The notes under the pieces are model-generated. The model was given only the letters and a program-made list of their open reading frames with translations. It was not told the DNA's origin and made no database searches. Below are positions 47,644 to 57,271 of a stretch of 64,000 bases of DNA, one piece after another. The stretch spans positions 1-64,000 of the forward strand of contig CAIMZI010000129.1 in assembly GCA_903845935.1 (NCBI GenBank), given 5' to 3'. Made by a program: the position numbers and the translations under genes. Source of the DNA: an uncultured beta proteobacterium. Its GTDB lineage: Bacteria; Pseudomonadota; Gammaproteobacteria; Burkholderiales; Burkholderiaceae_C. Positions within the stretch are counted from its first letter, which is position 1; each line of letters opens with the position of its first letter.

Positions 47644-49557
47644 ATGTCACTCATCAAGCAACTCTGGCTAGCCATCGTCCTAGTCATGGCGATGGCGTTT
47701 GCCGCCAGCACGGTCACCAGCGTTCTATCGGCGAGGCAGTATTTGCAACAGCAGTTGCAGGTCAAAAACATCGATAACGCCACGGCACTGGCCCTGTCCC
47801 TATCGCAGCTGCCCAAGGACCCGGTGCTGGTGGAGTTGCAGGTAGCAGCCCAGTTTGACGCCGGCCACTACCGCTTTATCCGCATCGTGTCGCCCAAAGG
47901 TGAGACCCTGGTGGAGCGCGTGTTCGAGGGCAAAATTGAGGGCGCTCCGGAATGGTTCACCAAGCTGATACCGATTCAGGTGCAGCCCGGCCAGGCGCTG
48001 ATTCAGGACAACTGGAAGCAGTACGGCACCTTGACCCTGGCCAGCCAGGAACAGTATGTTTACAAGAGCCTGTGGGATGGCACGCTGGCACTGCTGCTGT
48101 GGTTTGTGGTGGGCGGCATGGTCACCGGCATTGCCGGCAGCTTCCTGCTGCGCCTGATTACCCGACCATTGAATCATGTGGTGGGCCAGGCCGAGGCCAT
48201 TGCCGAGCGCCGCTTCATCCTAATTCCAGAGCCGCACACGCCCGAACTCAAGGCCCTGGCGCGCGGCATGAACGCGATGGTGGGTCGGGTCAAGACCATG
48301 TTCAATGAAGAGGCGGCGCGGCTTGATACGCTACGCAAAAAGGTCAACCGCGACCCGGTCACTGGGCTGTCCAGCCGCGAATACTTTTTGTCGCACCTGC
48401 GCGAGGTGCTGACCGGCGATCAGTTTGGCGCCAGCGGCAGCCTGGTCATCGTGCGACTGCGTGATCTGAATGAACTCAACGCCATGCTGGGCCGCCAGGG
48501 CGCCGATGCGCTGCTCAAGGAAATCGGCACCGAGTTGTATGACAGTGGCAACGGCCGCGTTGGCCAGCGTGCGGGCCGCGTCAAGGGCGCCGAATTTGCC
48601 ATCGTCTGTCCCAGCCACGCCACGGCAACAGAAGCCGCCCAAGATATTTACACGCGCCTGACCGACAAGCTGCTGCCGAAATGGCAGGACCGGGTGCCAG
48701 ACCTGTTTCATATCGGCGCTGTGCGTTATGTGCGCGACCAGAACCTGGGCAGCCTGCTGTCCAGCGTGGACGAGGCCTTGGCCCGGGCCGCCAACAAGGG
48801 CAGCAACACCTATGAGGCGCTCGATGATGCCCATGCCAAACCCGCCATTGCGGCGGAAACCTGGCGTACCCTGCTGAGTGATGCGGTGAGTGGTGGACGG
48901 CTGGCCCTGAGCTTTTACCCGGTGGTAGGCGCAGATGGCAAAAGCTCGCTGCACCGCGAGTGCGTGATTCGTCTCAAGATGGACGATGTCGGCACACTGA
49001 TGACGGCGGGCGACTTCATGCCCATGGCAGCTCAGCTCAACCTGACTGCGCCTTTGGATCTGGGTGTGGTCAAAATGGCGATCGACTACCTGCACAGCAA
49101 CAGCGGCGATGTGGCAGTCAATCTGTCGGCGCAAACCATTGCCGACTTCCACTTCCGCAATGAACTGGCCAAGTTACTCAAGACCCAGCCGCAGGTCTGC
49201 AAACGGCTGTGGTTTGAAGTGCCGGAGTATGGGGTATTCCGCCAGTTTGATGCCTTCGGCGATCTCACACGCAGCCTCAAGGCACTGGGCTGCCACGTCG
49301 GTATCGAATACTTCGGCCAGCGTTTTGCCGAGAGTGACAAGCTGGCCGAGCTGGCGCTGGACTACATCAAGGTCCACCCCAGCTATGTGCGTGGCATCGC
49401 CGACAACCCTGGCAATCAGGAGTTCCTGATGGGGCTATGCAGGGTGGCCCACGCTATTGGCATAAGCGTGGTGGCACTGGGTGTGGAGCACCAGGAAGAC
49501 CTGCCCCTGCTGGCCCGCTTGGGCTTTGACGGCGCAACCGGCCCCGGCATCCAATAG
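47644..49557 (+). CDS. lapD: c-di-GMP receptor LapD
   Basis: The 637 residues (ATG at 47644) have the LapD layout: a membrane segment (5-27), a periplasmic LapD/MoxY domain (30-142), a second membrane segment (146-170), HAMP, degenerate GGDEF and degenerate EAL. In the GGDEF domain the site reads VKGAEF, and in the EAL domain ECVIRLK replaces the EAL motif, so it is a receptor, not an enzyme. W124 (QDNWKQYG) occupies the place of the tryptophan that docks LapG. With c-di-GMP bound, LapD holds LapG and the adhesin stays on the surface. Confidence 0.92.
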   Translation: MSLIKQLWLAIVLVMAMAFAASTVTSVLSARQYLQQQLQVKNIDNATALALSLSQLPKDPVLVELQVAAQFDAGHYRFIRIVSPKGETLVERVFEGKIEGAPEWFTKLIPIQVQPGQALIQDNWKQYGTLTLASQEQYVYKSLWDGTLALLLWFVVGGMVTGIAGSFLLRLITRPLNHVVGQAEAIAERRFILIPEPHTPELKALARGMNAMVGRVKTMFNEEAARLDTLRKKVNRDPVTGLSSREYFLSHLREVLTGDQFGASGSLVIVRLRDLNELNAMLGRQGADALLKEIGTELYDSGNGRVGQRAGRVKGAEFAIVCPSHATATEAAQDIYTRLTDKLLPKWQDRVPDLFHIGAVRYVRDQNLGSLLSSVDEALARAANKGSNTYEALDDAHAKPAIAAETWRTLLSDAVSGGRLALSFYPVVGADGKSSLHRECVIRLKMDDVGTLMTAGDFMPMAAQLNLTAPLDLGVVKMAIDYLHSNSGDVAVNLSAQTIADFHFRNELAKLLKTQPQVCKRLWFEVPEYGVFRQFDAFGDLTRSLKALGCHVGIEYFGQRFAESDKLAELALDYIKVHPSYVRGIADNPGNQEFLMGLCRVAHAIGISVVALGVEHQEDLPLLARLGFDGATGPGIQ

Positions 49558-49580
49558 GCCCAACCGCTACTAGCGGTGGT

Positions 49581-51053
49581 CTAGGGCCGCGCGCGCGGGA
49601 GTGGCGCCACCTCGGCCTTGATCTTCTCCAGCGTATCGACCACGGTTTCCTCTAGCGGACACAGATCGTCAGCCCCGACTCCGTCGGCTTGCACCCCCAG
49701 GTCTTCTAAAGCCGGAATGTCGCTGCGGTTGGCGCCCAGCGTCGACATCAGTTTGCCCATCGCCGCCAGCGTGCGGGCCTGCGCCGCGGCCTGTTCATGG
49801 CGCGAGTTGATATAGGAGCGCGAGGCTTCAAAAAACTCGTTCTGGGTTTGCAGCAGATCAAGCAAGGTGCGCTGGCCGATGTAAAACTGCTGTCGATAGG
49901 CCTCCCGCGTTTTCTCTGTTGCCAATCTGTGCAGGTCGATATAAACCAATTGCTCGTTCAAGGCCCGCACATCACTAAAGGCCAGGGACAAGGTTTGGCG
50001 CACATCACGGCAGGCCTTTTCCTGCTGGTCGCGGGCTTGGTCCGCCAGACCTACGGCCTGTTTCTCCTTGGCCTTGTCCGCGCCGCCACGAAACAGGTTA
50101 TAGCTCAAGGCAATGGCAGCACCCGTGGTGCGGCTGTCGCCTATGACGCCGCCGCTATTGGTGCCCTGCGTGCCATACACCTGCAAATCAAACCTGGGCA
50201 AATAAGCGGCCCGTGCCGTGTCCACCGCCATGCGGTTGGAACGCGCGTTTTCCACTGCGGCCAACAGCGTGGGGCTGTGCCGCAAGCCCTCGTGCAACAG
50301 CTGCTCAACCGACGTCGGTAAGCCGCCCAGGCGGAACGGTTCCGGCAGGCTGGGCAGGCCTTCGGGTGGCTTTTCACCAATCACGCGCAGGTAGCGTGCG
50401 CTGACATCGTGCAGATTGGTCAACTCGGTCAGCAGGTTGGACTCGGCCAGTGCCAGGCGGCCATTGGCCTGCTCGACATCCACTCGACGGCCTACGCCTG
50501 AACTGGCCCGCTCCTCCACCAGAAGTGCAGACTGCTTGTGCTCCACATAGTTTTGTGTCGCCAACTCCACCAGTTCCCGGTAGCGAACCACATCGGCATA
50601 GACTCTGGTGGCCTCGAGCGCGGTGTTCTCGGCCACCTCCCGCAATTCGTAATAGCGCGTGAGCTTGGCCGCGTCCAGGCGCTTGACTTCGTTGCGGGTG
50701 AAATAACCGTCAAACAAAATCTGATTAAGGCTGAGCTGTGCCGAGGCCAGCCCATAACTACCCAGATTGACGCCACCCGTGATTCGACTTTCATTGCCGA
50801 CGGAGGCCGTTAGGTCAAGCTGCGGCAAAAAGCCCGCCTTGGCAATGTCACGCTGGCTATCCGAGGCCATAAAGGCGTTCCACTTGGCCTGTACCTCGGG
50901 GTTGCTGGCCAATGCCTTGCGCACCGCCTGCAGCATGGCCTCTGGAAGCTTCGCGTCTGGAAGTTTGGATTGGATTGCAGCGTTTTGACCAGAGGCAGTG
51001 AAGCAAATGCCTGCTGCGGCAAGCAGGAGTGACAGTTTCAATGCAAAGGACAT
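49581..51053 (-). CDS. lapE: TolC-family outer-membrane channel of a type I secretion system (LapE)
   Basis: The 490-residue precursor has a signal peptide (MSFALKLSLLLAAAGICFTA) and the two long helix-rich OEP repeats of TolC proteins (AVRKALASNPEVQAKWNAF in part; later LSLNQILFDG, QRTLLDLLQTQNEFFEA). It should form the outer-membrane exit duct for the exporter encoded by lapB and lapC just upstream on the same strand. It lies 144 bases after the small gene and converges with lapD, 23 bases apart. Naming follows the locus; the family alone does not fix the cargo. Confidence 0.9.
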   Translation of the reverse strand: MSFALKLSLLLAAAGICFTASGQNAAIQSKLPDAKLPEAMLQAVRKALASNPEVQAKWNAFMASDSQRDIAKAGFLPQLDLTASVGNESRITGGVNLGSYGLASAQLSLNQILFDGYFTRNEVKRLDAAKLTRYYELREVAENTALEATRVYADVVRYRELVELATQNYVEHKQSALLVEERASSGVGRRVDVEQANGRLALAESNLLTELTNLHDVSARYLRVIGEKPPEGLPSLPEPFRLGGLPTSVEQLLHEGLRHSPTLLAAVENARSNRMAVDTARAAYLPRFDLQVYGTQGTNSGGVIGDSRTTGAAIALSYNLFRGGADKAKEKQAVGLADQARDQQEKACRDVRQTLSLAFSDVRALNEQLVYIDLHRLATEKTREAYRQQFYIGQRTLLDLLQTQNEFFEASRSYINSRHEQAAAQARTLAAMGKLMSTLGANRSDIPALEDLGVQADGVGADDLCPLEETVVDTLEKIKAEVAPLPRARP

Positions 51054-51197
51054 GTGCCTGAATTTTTAGGTTAGGAGAAGCTTGTACGAACTCGGCACAA
51101 GTTCTGGTGCACGCCTATACTACCGTGAATTCAACGAATCATGCTGCAACGCACGATTTGGCACTGAAATGTGCTTTCACGCGAACCGCATTGCTGC

Positions 51198-51449
51198 TTA
51201 AAGCAGGCCTGTGTCACCATCATCCGGCAGCAATTGCAGTGAATCCTGGAGCTTGGCGCGGTTTTTGCGCCGCCACAGAAGCTTGCCCTGGGCCGCCTCG
51301 GGCAGATCGGTAAACTGGATCACGCCACGGCCAATCAAGGTGTCGATCAGGTCTTCCAGAACGCGCGCGATGGCAGCGTCCGACTCGCTCAATGCCTGTG
51401 ATGGTTGGGCCTCTTGATCGCCGCGCTCGGGATGCTTGGCTTCTGTCAT
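51198..51449 (-). CDS. Small conserved-looking protein in the Lap secretion operon
   Basis: The 83-residue acidic protein has no signal peptide. A central helical segment (ARVLEDLIDTLIGRGVIQFTDLPE) and a short basic patch (LLWRRKNRAKL) are the only notable features. Its ATG overlaps the stop of the LuxR-type gene by four bases, so it is translated as part of the operon. No function is recognised; a role with the exporter is suggested only by position. Confidence 0.7.
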   Translation of the reverse strand: MTEAKHPERGDQEAQPSQALSESDAAIARVLEDLIDTLIGRGVIQFTDLPEAAQGKLLWRRKNRAKLQDSLQLLPDDGDTGLL

Positions 51450-52135
51450 GTGGTGGCGTCCACTATGGCACGGGTATCGGCGCTGACGCTGGCCACCAGC
51501 AGGGCCAGTTGCAATCGATCACGCACCATCAGTTTTTCAAAGATTGAGCCCAGATGGGCCTTGACCGTGCGCTCCGAGATAAACAATTGCTCGGCCACTT
51601 CCCGGTTAGATTTTCCCAGCGCCACACACTGGGCCACCTGGGTCTCGCGTTGCGACAGGCTGGCCCAGACCTTGGCATAGGTTTGCGCGGTGGCGCCTGG
51701 TGCGCCGATTGGCGCGGGCAGTGTTGCCAATGCAGCCGACGTGGCCGCAACCAGGCGCTTGATGAGGTCCGGACCGGCCCACAGACCGCCATGTCCAATC
51801 ACGGTCGCGACTTCCTGCAGCAACTCGGGCAAGGCGTAGGAATGGGTGTAGCCCATGGCGCCAGCGTCGAGCGCGGCAAGACCTTCCGCGGGTTCGGGCG
51901 CTCCCGACAACAGCACCACCCGCGCCGCAGGCTGCAGCGCACGCGCCAAGGCCAGCATCTGGCGCCACTGCAGATCGTCGTTGCTCAGCCAAACGATGCA
52001 CTGTGTGGCCTGAAGCCCCTGCAGCACCGTGGCTAAATCTGTAGCCAGCACACATTGGCCCCGGGCAAAAGCCTCCAACCATCGCGAACTGGGTTGACGC
52101 GGGGTACTGGTCAAAAAAAAGTGGTGACCGGTCAT
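51446..52135 (-). CDS. LuxR/NarL-type regulator with degenerate receiver domain
   Basis: The 229 residues have a C-terminal LuxR helix-turn-helix (about 160-222; LSQRETQVAQCVALGKSNREVAEQLFISERTVKAHLGSI in pieces) and an N-terminal domain of receiver size. The receiver looks inactive: the strand that should end in the phospho-acceptor aspartate reads CIVWLSND, and the lysine region reads GYTHSYALPEL. It probably senses by another route or acts constitutively. It lies inside the secretion operon, overlapping lapC and the small gene by four bases each, and may control this locus (inference). Confidence 0.85.
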   Translation of the reverse strand: MTGHHFFLTSTPRQPSSRWLEAFARGQCVLATDLATVLQGLQATQCIVWLSNDDLQWRQMLALARALQPAARVVLLSGAPEPAEGLAALDAGAMGYTHSYALPELLQEVATVIGHGGLWAGPDLIKRLVAATSAALATLPAPIGAPGATAQTYAKVWASLSQRETQVAQCVALGKSNREVAEQLFISERTVKAHLGSIFEKLMVRDRLQLALLVASVSADTRAIVDATT

Positions 52136-53547
52136 CGTTCGGTAAGGGCGTTAGCCCTGGCGCGCAGCACCGGTTTAAGCAGATAGGACAACACGGTTTT
52201 CTTACCGGTCAAAATGTCTACCTGCGCCACCATGCCAGGAATGATGGGCAGGCCCGGACCCAGGCTGGGTGTATGGGTGCGCACCCGCACGTGGTAGAAG
52301 GCATTGCCCTTTTCGTCCAGCACCGAATCGGCTCCGATATTAATAACGTCGGCCGTCAGTCCGCCATAAATCGAATAGTCGTAGGCCGTGAACTTAACTG
52401 TGGCCTTTTGTTCTGGGCGCAGAAAACCAATGTCCTTGGGTGCAATCTGCACCTCCAGAATCAGGGCATCGTCCAGCGGCACCACTTCGACCAGTTCCTT
52501 GCCGGGTTGCACCACCGCGCCCAGCGTGTTGACCAGCAGGCGCTTGATGGTGCCGCGCATGGGTGAGCGAATATCGGCCTTTTTGACCTTGTCTTCCAGC
52601 GTCTTGCCGCTCTCGCTCATGGCGGCCAGCTTGCCCATGGTCTCGGACAACTCACCGCTCATTTGGTTGCGCGCGGCGAGCGTGACCTCTTCGATCTTGC
52701 GCGTGGCCTCCAGAATCGCCGACTGCACCCGCGAAATCTGTGCAATCGCCTGCTCGCGGTCGCCGCGGATACGCGCTACGTCGCGCTCCAGCCGCAGCAC
52801 CTCCACCTCGGAGACGGCGCCGCTGGCAATCATGGGCCGAGTGGCACTGAGTTCCTTGGTCATCAGCTCCAGAGTGCGGTCTGCCTGGTCCTTGCGGGCC
52901 CGCATTTCATTGAGTTCCTGCTGGCGCTGGGCCAACTGGTTCTGCGAAATCGATACCTGTGCACTGATTTCGGCCCTGCGTGACTCATACAAACGGGCCT
53001 CCTGGGCCACCGCTTCGGGCGCCTCCTTGATCAGGTCGGCCGGCGGATTAAAAGCCGTTCCACGGGTCAGGGCGTTCAAACGCATTTGCTTGGCCTTCAA
53101 GGCAGCCTGGCTGACCCGACTTTCCTGCAAATTGGACTCAAAGCGTGTGGTGTCCACCCGCATCAGGATTTGCCCGACCTCGACCACCTGGCCTTCCTTG
53201 ACCATCAGCTCCTCGACGATGCCGCCGTCCACGCTCTGCACGATTTGCACCTGGCTGGTGGGCACCACGCGGGCCTCGCCGCGCGTCACTTCGTCGACCT
53301 TGGCAAAGGCCGACCAGACGATCAGCACGATCAGCGTTATACCCACAACGCGCATCAACAGCCGGGCGCGCAAGGGGTCTTGCTGCAGACGGGCCCAGTC
53401 GGCCTCGCCCTCCCAGTCGCTGTATTCGCTGTCCTCCACCGGAGTAAGGCGCTTGACCAGAGGGCCAAAGCTGGACTGGCTCACAGCGCCCGCCTTTTGC
53501 ATCAGCCGACCGGTGCGGTGAAAGGCTTTTTCGCTGAACCAGGCCAT
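52132..53547 (-). CDS. lapC: HlyD-family membrane fusion protein of a type I secretion system (LapC)
   Basis: The 471 residues have a cytosolic N-terminus, one membrane segment (about 65-84; VVGITLIVLIVWSAFA), a lipoyl-like half (SVDGGIVEELMVKEGQVVEVGQ in part), a long coiled coil (about 130-310) and a C-terminal beta-barrel (KATVKFTAYDYSIYGGL). This adaptor bridges the inner-membrane ABC exporter and the TolC channel. Its start overlaps the lapB stop by one base. Confidence 0.93.
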   Translation of the reverse strand: MAWFSEKAFHRTGRLMQKAGAVSQSSFGPLVKRLTPVEDSEYSDWEGEADWARLQQDPLRARLLMRVVGITLIVLIVWSAFAKVDEVTRGEARVVPTSQVQIVQSVDGGIVEELMVKEGQVVEVGQILMRVDTTRFESNLQESRVSQAALKAKQMRLNALTRGTAFNPPADLIKEAPEAVAQEARLYESRRAEISAQVSISQNQLAQRQQELNEMRARKDQADRTLELMTKELSATRPMIASGAVSEVEVLRLERDVARIRGDREQAIAQISRVQSAILEATRKIEEVTLAARNQMSGELSETMGKLAAMSESGKTLEDKVKKADIRSPMRGTIKRLLVNTLGAVVQPGKELVEVVPLDDALILEVQIAPKDIGFLRPEQKATVKFTAYDYSIYGGLTADVINIGADSVLDEKGNAFYHVRVRTHTPSLGPGLPIIPGMVAQVDILTGKKTVLSYLLKPVLRARANALTER

Positions 53548-55700
53548 CAGACGGCCTTCCCAATGCGGCCCTGGCGCAAGGCGGTGACCACCTGCTCCTT
53601 GGGTCCATCAGCAACAATGCGCCCGCCGTCCATGACGATGATGCGCTCAACCATATCGAGCAGCGCCGTGCGGTGGCTGATCAAGACCACGGTCTTGTCC
53701 CGGGCGAATTCGGTCATACGGCGCTTGATGTCTTCCTCGCTGGAGTAATCCATACTTGAGGTCGGCTCATCGAGCAACAGGATGGGCGGGTCGTTGATGA
53801 CGGCGCGGGCAATAGCCACGCCCTGGCGCTGGCCGCCAGACAGGGATTCACCGCGCTCGCCCACCAGCATGTCAAAGCCCTGCGGGTGCTGATTGACCAG
53901 CGACAGCACGCCACCGATTTCAGCCGCCCTGACGATGTCCTGGTGCTGCGCCAGTGGCGCACCCAGGGTGATGTTTTCGCGCAGCGTGCCGTAAAACAGC
54001 ATGACATCCTGCTGTACATAGCCGATCTGGCTGCGCAGCTCGGCCGGGTCCAGCTGGCGCAGGTCAATGCCGTCCACCAGCACCGCCCCTTCGGTGGGCA
54101 GGTACAGGCCCAGGATCAGTTTTTCCAACGTGGTCTTGCCGGAACCTATGCGCCCCAAAATGGCCACCTTCTCGCCCGGCTTGATCTTGAAGCTCAGGTT
54201 TTGCAAGGATGGTGCGGCCTGACCGGGGTAGCTGAAGCTGACGTTTCGAAAGTCGATGGCGCCTTGCAGGCGGCCACGGCTGAGGTAGTTGGCGTCAGCG
54301 GGACGCTCAATGTCGCGCTTCATCATCTCGTCCAGCGAGCTGAGCGCCGTGGAGGCGGTGTGAAACTGCACCAGCAGCCCCGCTACCTGCCCCACCGGAG
54401 CCATGGCGCGTCCGGCCAGCATGGTGCAGGCAATCAGGCCGCCCATGGTGAGCTCCTTCTCGGAGATGGCATAGACGCCGATCACCACAATCGCCAAATT
54501 GATGAACTGTTGGACAAAGGCCGATGCACTCGCCGCAGTGGAAGACAGCAGGCGCAATTGCGCGCCAACCCTTGCCAACAGCGCTGCGCTCTTTTCCCAC
54601 TTGGTCTGGATGCTCGATTCGGCCGACAAGGCCTTGATGGTCTCAAAACCCACCAGGCATTCGATCAGGGTGGCATTGCGCTGGGCATTGGCGCGGTAGG
54701 TAGTTTCTGCCAGTTCGTGCATGCGACCCTGCACCGAGAGGGAATACAGCAGCATGATGAGCGAGCCCAGCACCAGCGGAATCAGCATCATCCAGGAAAC
54801 CCAGGCAATGGCGAGCAAAAAGATCAGCGAAAACGGCAGGTCGATGAAGGCCACCACGGTGGCCGAACTGATGAAGTCTCGCACCGACTCAAAGGAGCGC
54901 AGGTTGGAGGCAAAAGAACCGGCGGACGCCGGGCGCTGCTCCATACGGGTGCCCAGCACCCGCTCCATGATATAGGCCGATAGCTTCACATCGACCCGGC
55001 TGCTGGCCAGATCGACAAAGCGCCCGCGCATGGTGCGCAGCACCAAGTCACCCAGCAGCATCAGCAACAGGCCAAAGGCCAGCACCCACAGCGTGTCGAA
55101 GGCATGGTTGGGTACGACGCGGTCATACACATTCATGGTGAACAGCGGCATGCCTAGGGCAAACAGATTGGCCAGAAGGGCGGCAAACAGCACATCCAAA
55201 TAGAGCGGACGGCTATCGGCCATCACGCTCCAGAACCAGTGGCCCTGGCGGCCCTTGCGTACCAAAGGCGTGCGCGCATCGAAGCGGTGCGCGGGTCGAA
55301 CATAGATAGAGGTGCCCAGATACTGAGCCTGCAAGGCGTCGACCGACACGCTCACCGGCGCCTCCGGCAGCTCCGGATAGACCACGCGGACCTCGCTTCG
55401 GTCGCCCTGAAAGTCCAGAATGACGCACGCCTGATTTCCCTGCAGCAGCGCAATCGCCGGCAGCAGGCCATCCTTGAGATCGGCCAGCGGACACTTCACC
55501 AGACGGCTGTTCAGGCGCGTTCGCTTGGCAGCGCGCTCAAACAGGGCCGGCGTCAGTCGAGCCTGCTCTGCAGGCAAACCAGCCATTACGGCCTGGCGCG
55601 TGGGCAGTTCCCCATGGGCTCGCGCCACAATCAACAGACACTCCAACAAACCGTCTATGGGCTGCACATTTGGCACAGTTGCTTGCACCGGCGTATTCAT
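53547..55700 (-). CDS. lapB: Type I secretion ABC transporter LapB
   Basis: The 717 residues comprise an N-terminal C39-like domain (about 10-135) that lacks a working peptidase site, a six-helix exporter membrane domain (about 165-440), and an ATPase with Walker A GRIGSGKTT, signature LSGGQRQG and Walker B ILLLDEPTSSMD. This is the layout of LapB/RtxB-type exporters for large repeat adhesins and RTX proteins. It is the first gene of the lapB-lapC-luxR-orf unit. The adhesin gene itself is not in this window. Confidence 0.93.
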   Translation of the reverse strand: MNTPVQATVPNVQPIDGLLECLLIVARAHGELPTRQAVMAGLPAEQARLTPALFERAAKRTRLNSRLVKCPLADLKDGLLPAIALLQGNQACVILDFQGDRSEVRVVYPELPEAPVSVSVDALQAQYLGTSIYVRPAHRFDARTPLVRKGRQGHWFWSVMADSRPLYLDVLFAALLANLFALGMPLFTMNVYDRVVPNHAFDTLWVLAFGLLLMLLGDLVLRTMRGRFVDLASSRVDVKLSAYIMERVLGTRMEQRPASAGSFASNLRSFESVRDFISSATVVAFIDLPFSLIFLLAIAWVSWMMLIPLVLGSLIMLLYSLSVQGRMHELAETTYRANAQRNATLIECLVGFETIKALSAESSIQTKWEKSAALLARVGAQLRLLSSTAASASAFVQQFINLAIVVIGVYAISEKELTMGGLIACTMLAGRAMAPVGQVAGLLVQFHTASTALSSLDEMMKRDIERPADANYLSRGRLQGAIDFRNVSFSYPGQAAPSLQNLSFKIKPGEKVAILGRIGSGKTTLEKLILGLYLPTEGAVLVDGIDLRQLDPAELRSQIGYVQQDVMLFYGTLRENITLGAPLAQHQDIVRAAEIGGVLSLVNQHPQGFDMLVGERGESLSGGQRQGVAIARAVINDPPILLLDEPTSSMDYSSEEDIKRRMTEFARDKTVVLISHRTALLDMVERIIVMDGGRIVADGPKEQVVTALRQGRIGKAV

Positions 55701-55794
55701 GGACGCTCAGCATCTCGCGCAGGATGCGACGCGATAACAGGGTGCTTGTGCACGGAGGGGTATTTCATTTATTGCTAATTTACCACCTTCGCCA

Positions 55795-57180
55795 TCAGTC
55801 CAAACGCTTGCAGATCACTTCACGCCGGATTTCAAAAACCTGTCGGGCTGCGTTGACAATGGCTTCTACGATTTCCGGGTTGCAGGCCTGCAGGAACTGC
55901 TCACCGCTGACCTTCTGGTCAAAAAAAGCGCGCGCCTGCTTCAACAGCTGTCGGGACTGCTCAAAGCCAATGAACCGAATCACGAAGCTGGCCACCGGAG
56001 AGTGCTTGACGTCGTAATCCGACTCCAAGGTGCGGCCAATTTCCAGCAGTGCCAGCACTTCTTCTTCCAGAGCGCCTTGCGGCTGAAACGGACAGGCTAC
56101 CGTAGGCAAAAAGTTCTCCAGCTGCGCGTCGATCGTGCCACGCTGGGGTAGCTCACCCATCATGGTGGCGAGTGGAATTTCAGAGCCCAGGCGCAGCGAC
56201 ACGGCCTCAATGATGGCGATGGACAGCAACTTGCTGCCAAGATACAAACCACCGATCGCCAGATTTTTCCGGGTGCGCTCCAACAGCTCCGCAAACGCCG
56301 GGTCCGGGGGATCCTGCTGGTACTGATGGAACACGGCCGCAGGTGTCAGCTCCCGCATGAAGCTTTCCATCTTCTGCAGTGACTTGCGATAGCCGGACAC
56401 CGTGTACGAATAGGAACCCAGCAACTCGTGGTTGGTCTCTGGCATCAGGTTCCAGGTGTTATTCAAAAACTCCGCCGATGCCGGGTGCGAGAAGTTTTCC
56501 ACATCGCGGTTGGAAAGGCGTACCGCACGAGCCACGGCAGCGTCGAGTTGCGGTACATCCCAGCCAAAACCAAAGCGCTCATTGATTCGGCACATTCTCT
56601 GTCGCAGCAGGTCCGAGGGATTCAGTCCGTCCGCCGAAGCCTTGCGAAAGGGAATGGTGGCCTCGATGCAGGCTGACATCTGCGTGATGCTCTGCAGGTC
56701 CAGCACCCGCTCCATGCTTTTGGCAGCCACCAGGGCACTCAAAAACTCGTTTTGCCCTTTTGTGGGCAATAGCTTTTGCCCCGGTGGAAAGTCGAACATC
56801 AGGCACAGCATTTCAAACACAGGGTCTGACTGCGCTTGCTCCGACGGCAATATCTTCAATGCCTTGCCGGTTTCCCGAATAAAGGGCGCAATCAGCATGC
56901 CGATGTTGACGCTGACGCCGTTGTCCGCCTGGATATGGACCGCGTCATGAAAAAGAGCCGCCAGCACCTCAATGGCGTCGCCACCGCGACCGACCTCAAA
57001 AATATGCTCGGGCGTATGAAAGAAGCGCCAGGCACCGGTCATGCTTTGAATGATCAATTCTGCCGTGTTTTCCGAATGGGACTGATTCACCACGCCATCC
57101 AGCCTTTGAACGGCCCAGTTCAGTTGCTGTACGCATCGCGCGTAGCTCGCGTCAAAGGACTGATCGCTCATTGGCTGCAT
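55795..57180 (-). CDS. Uncharacterised protein with HD-type motif
   Basis: The 461-residue protein has no signal peptide or membrane segment. Near the N-terminus RFFHTPEHI (H55, H59) and LAALFHDAVH (H78-D79) resemble the metal ligands of predicted HD-superfamily phosphohydrolases. The remaining 370 residues are mainly helical and match nothing I recognise (NERFGFGWDVPQ, SNRDVENFSHPASAEFLNN). It lies 94 bases upstream of lapB on the same strand, so readthrough into the Lap exporter genes is possible. A function in nucleotide signalling is a guess. Confidence 0.7.
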   Translation of the reverse strand: MQPMSDQSFDASYARCVQQLNWAVQRLDGVVNQSHSENTAELIIQSMTGAWRFFHTPEHIFEVGRGGDAIEVLAALFHDAVHIQADNGVSVNIGMLIAPFIRETGKALKILPSEQAQSDPVFEMLCLMFDFPPGQKLLPTKGQNEFLSALVAAKSMERVLDLQSITQMSACIEATIPFRKASADGLNPSDLLRQRMCRINERFGFGWDVPQLDAAVARAVRLSNRDVENFSHPASAEFLNNTWNLMPETNHELLGSYSYTVSGYRKSLQKMESFMRELTPAAVFHQYQQDPPDPAFAELLERTRKNLAIGGLYLGSKLLSIAIIEAVSLRLGSEIPLATMMGELPQRGTIDAQLENFLPTVACPFQPQGALEEEVLALLEIGRTLESDYDVKHSPVASFVIRFIGFEQSRQLLKQARAFFDQKVSGEQFLQACNPEIVEAIVNAARQVFEIRREVICKRLD

Positions 57181-57233
57181 GGTGAATTAGTTAATTTGTG
57201 TTGGCTCCGCAATCCAGCGGATGTTCCTGCCCG

Positions 57234-57271
57234 ACTGTAGTGAGGTTTATTGACTATGGCAATTGCCATAG
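57234..57271 (-). promoter_or_regulatory. Promoter with overlapping 18-bp palindrome upstream of the HD-motif gene
   Basis: The minus strand has TTGCCA (57262-57257), 17 bases, TACAGT (57239-57234), about 50 bases before the start codon. The -35 lies inside the perfect palindrome CTATGGCAA-TTGCCATAG (57254-57271), which is placed where a repressor or activator would act. Confidence 0.5.

Noticed and set aside
47644-49557. Reading LapD as an active diguanylate cyclase/phosphodiesterase
   Set aside because: Both catalytic motifs are lost (KGAEF and ECV), and the domain layout and neighbours are those of the LapD receptor.
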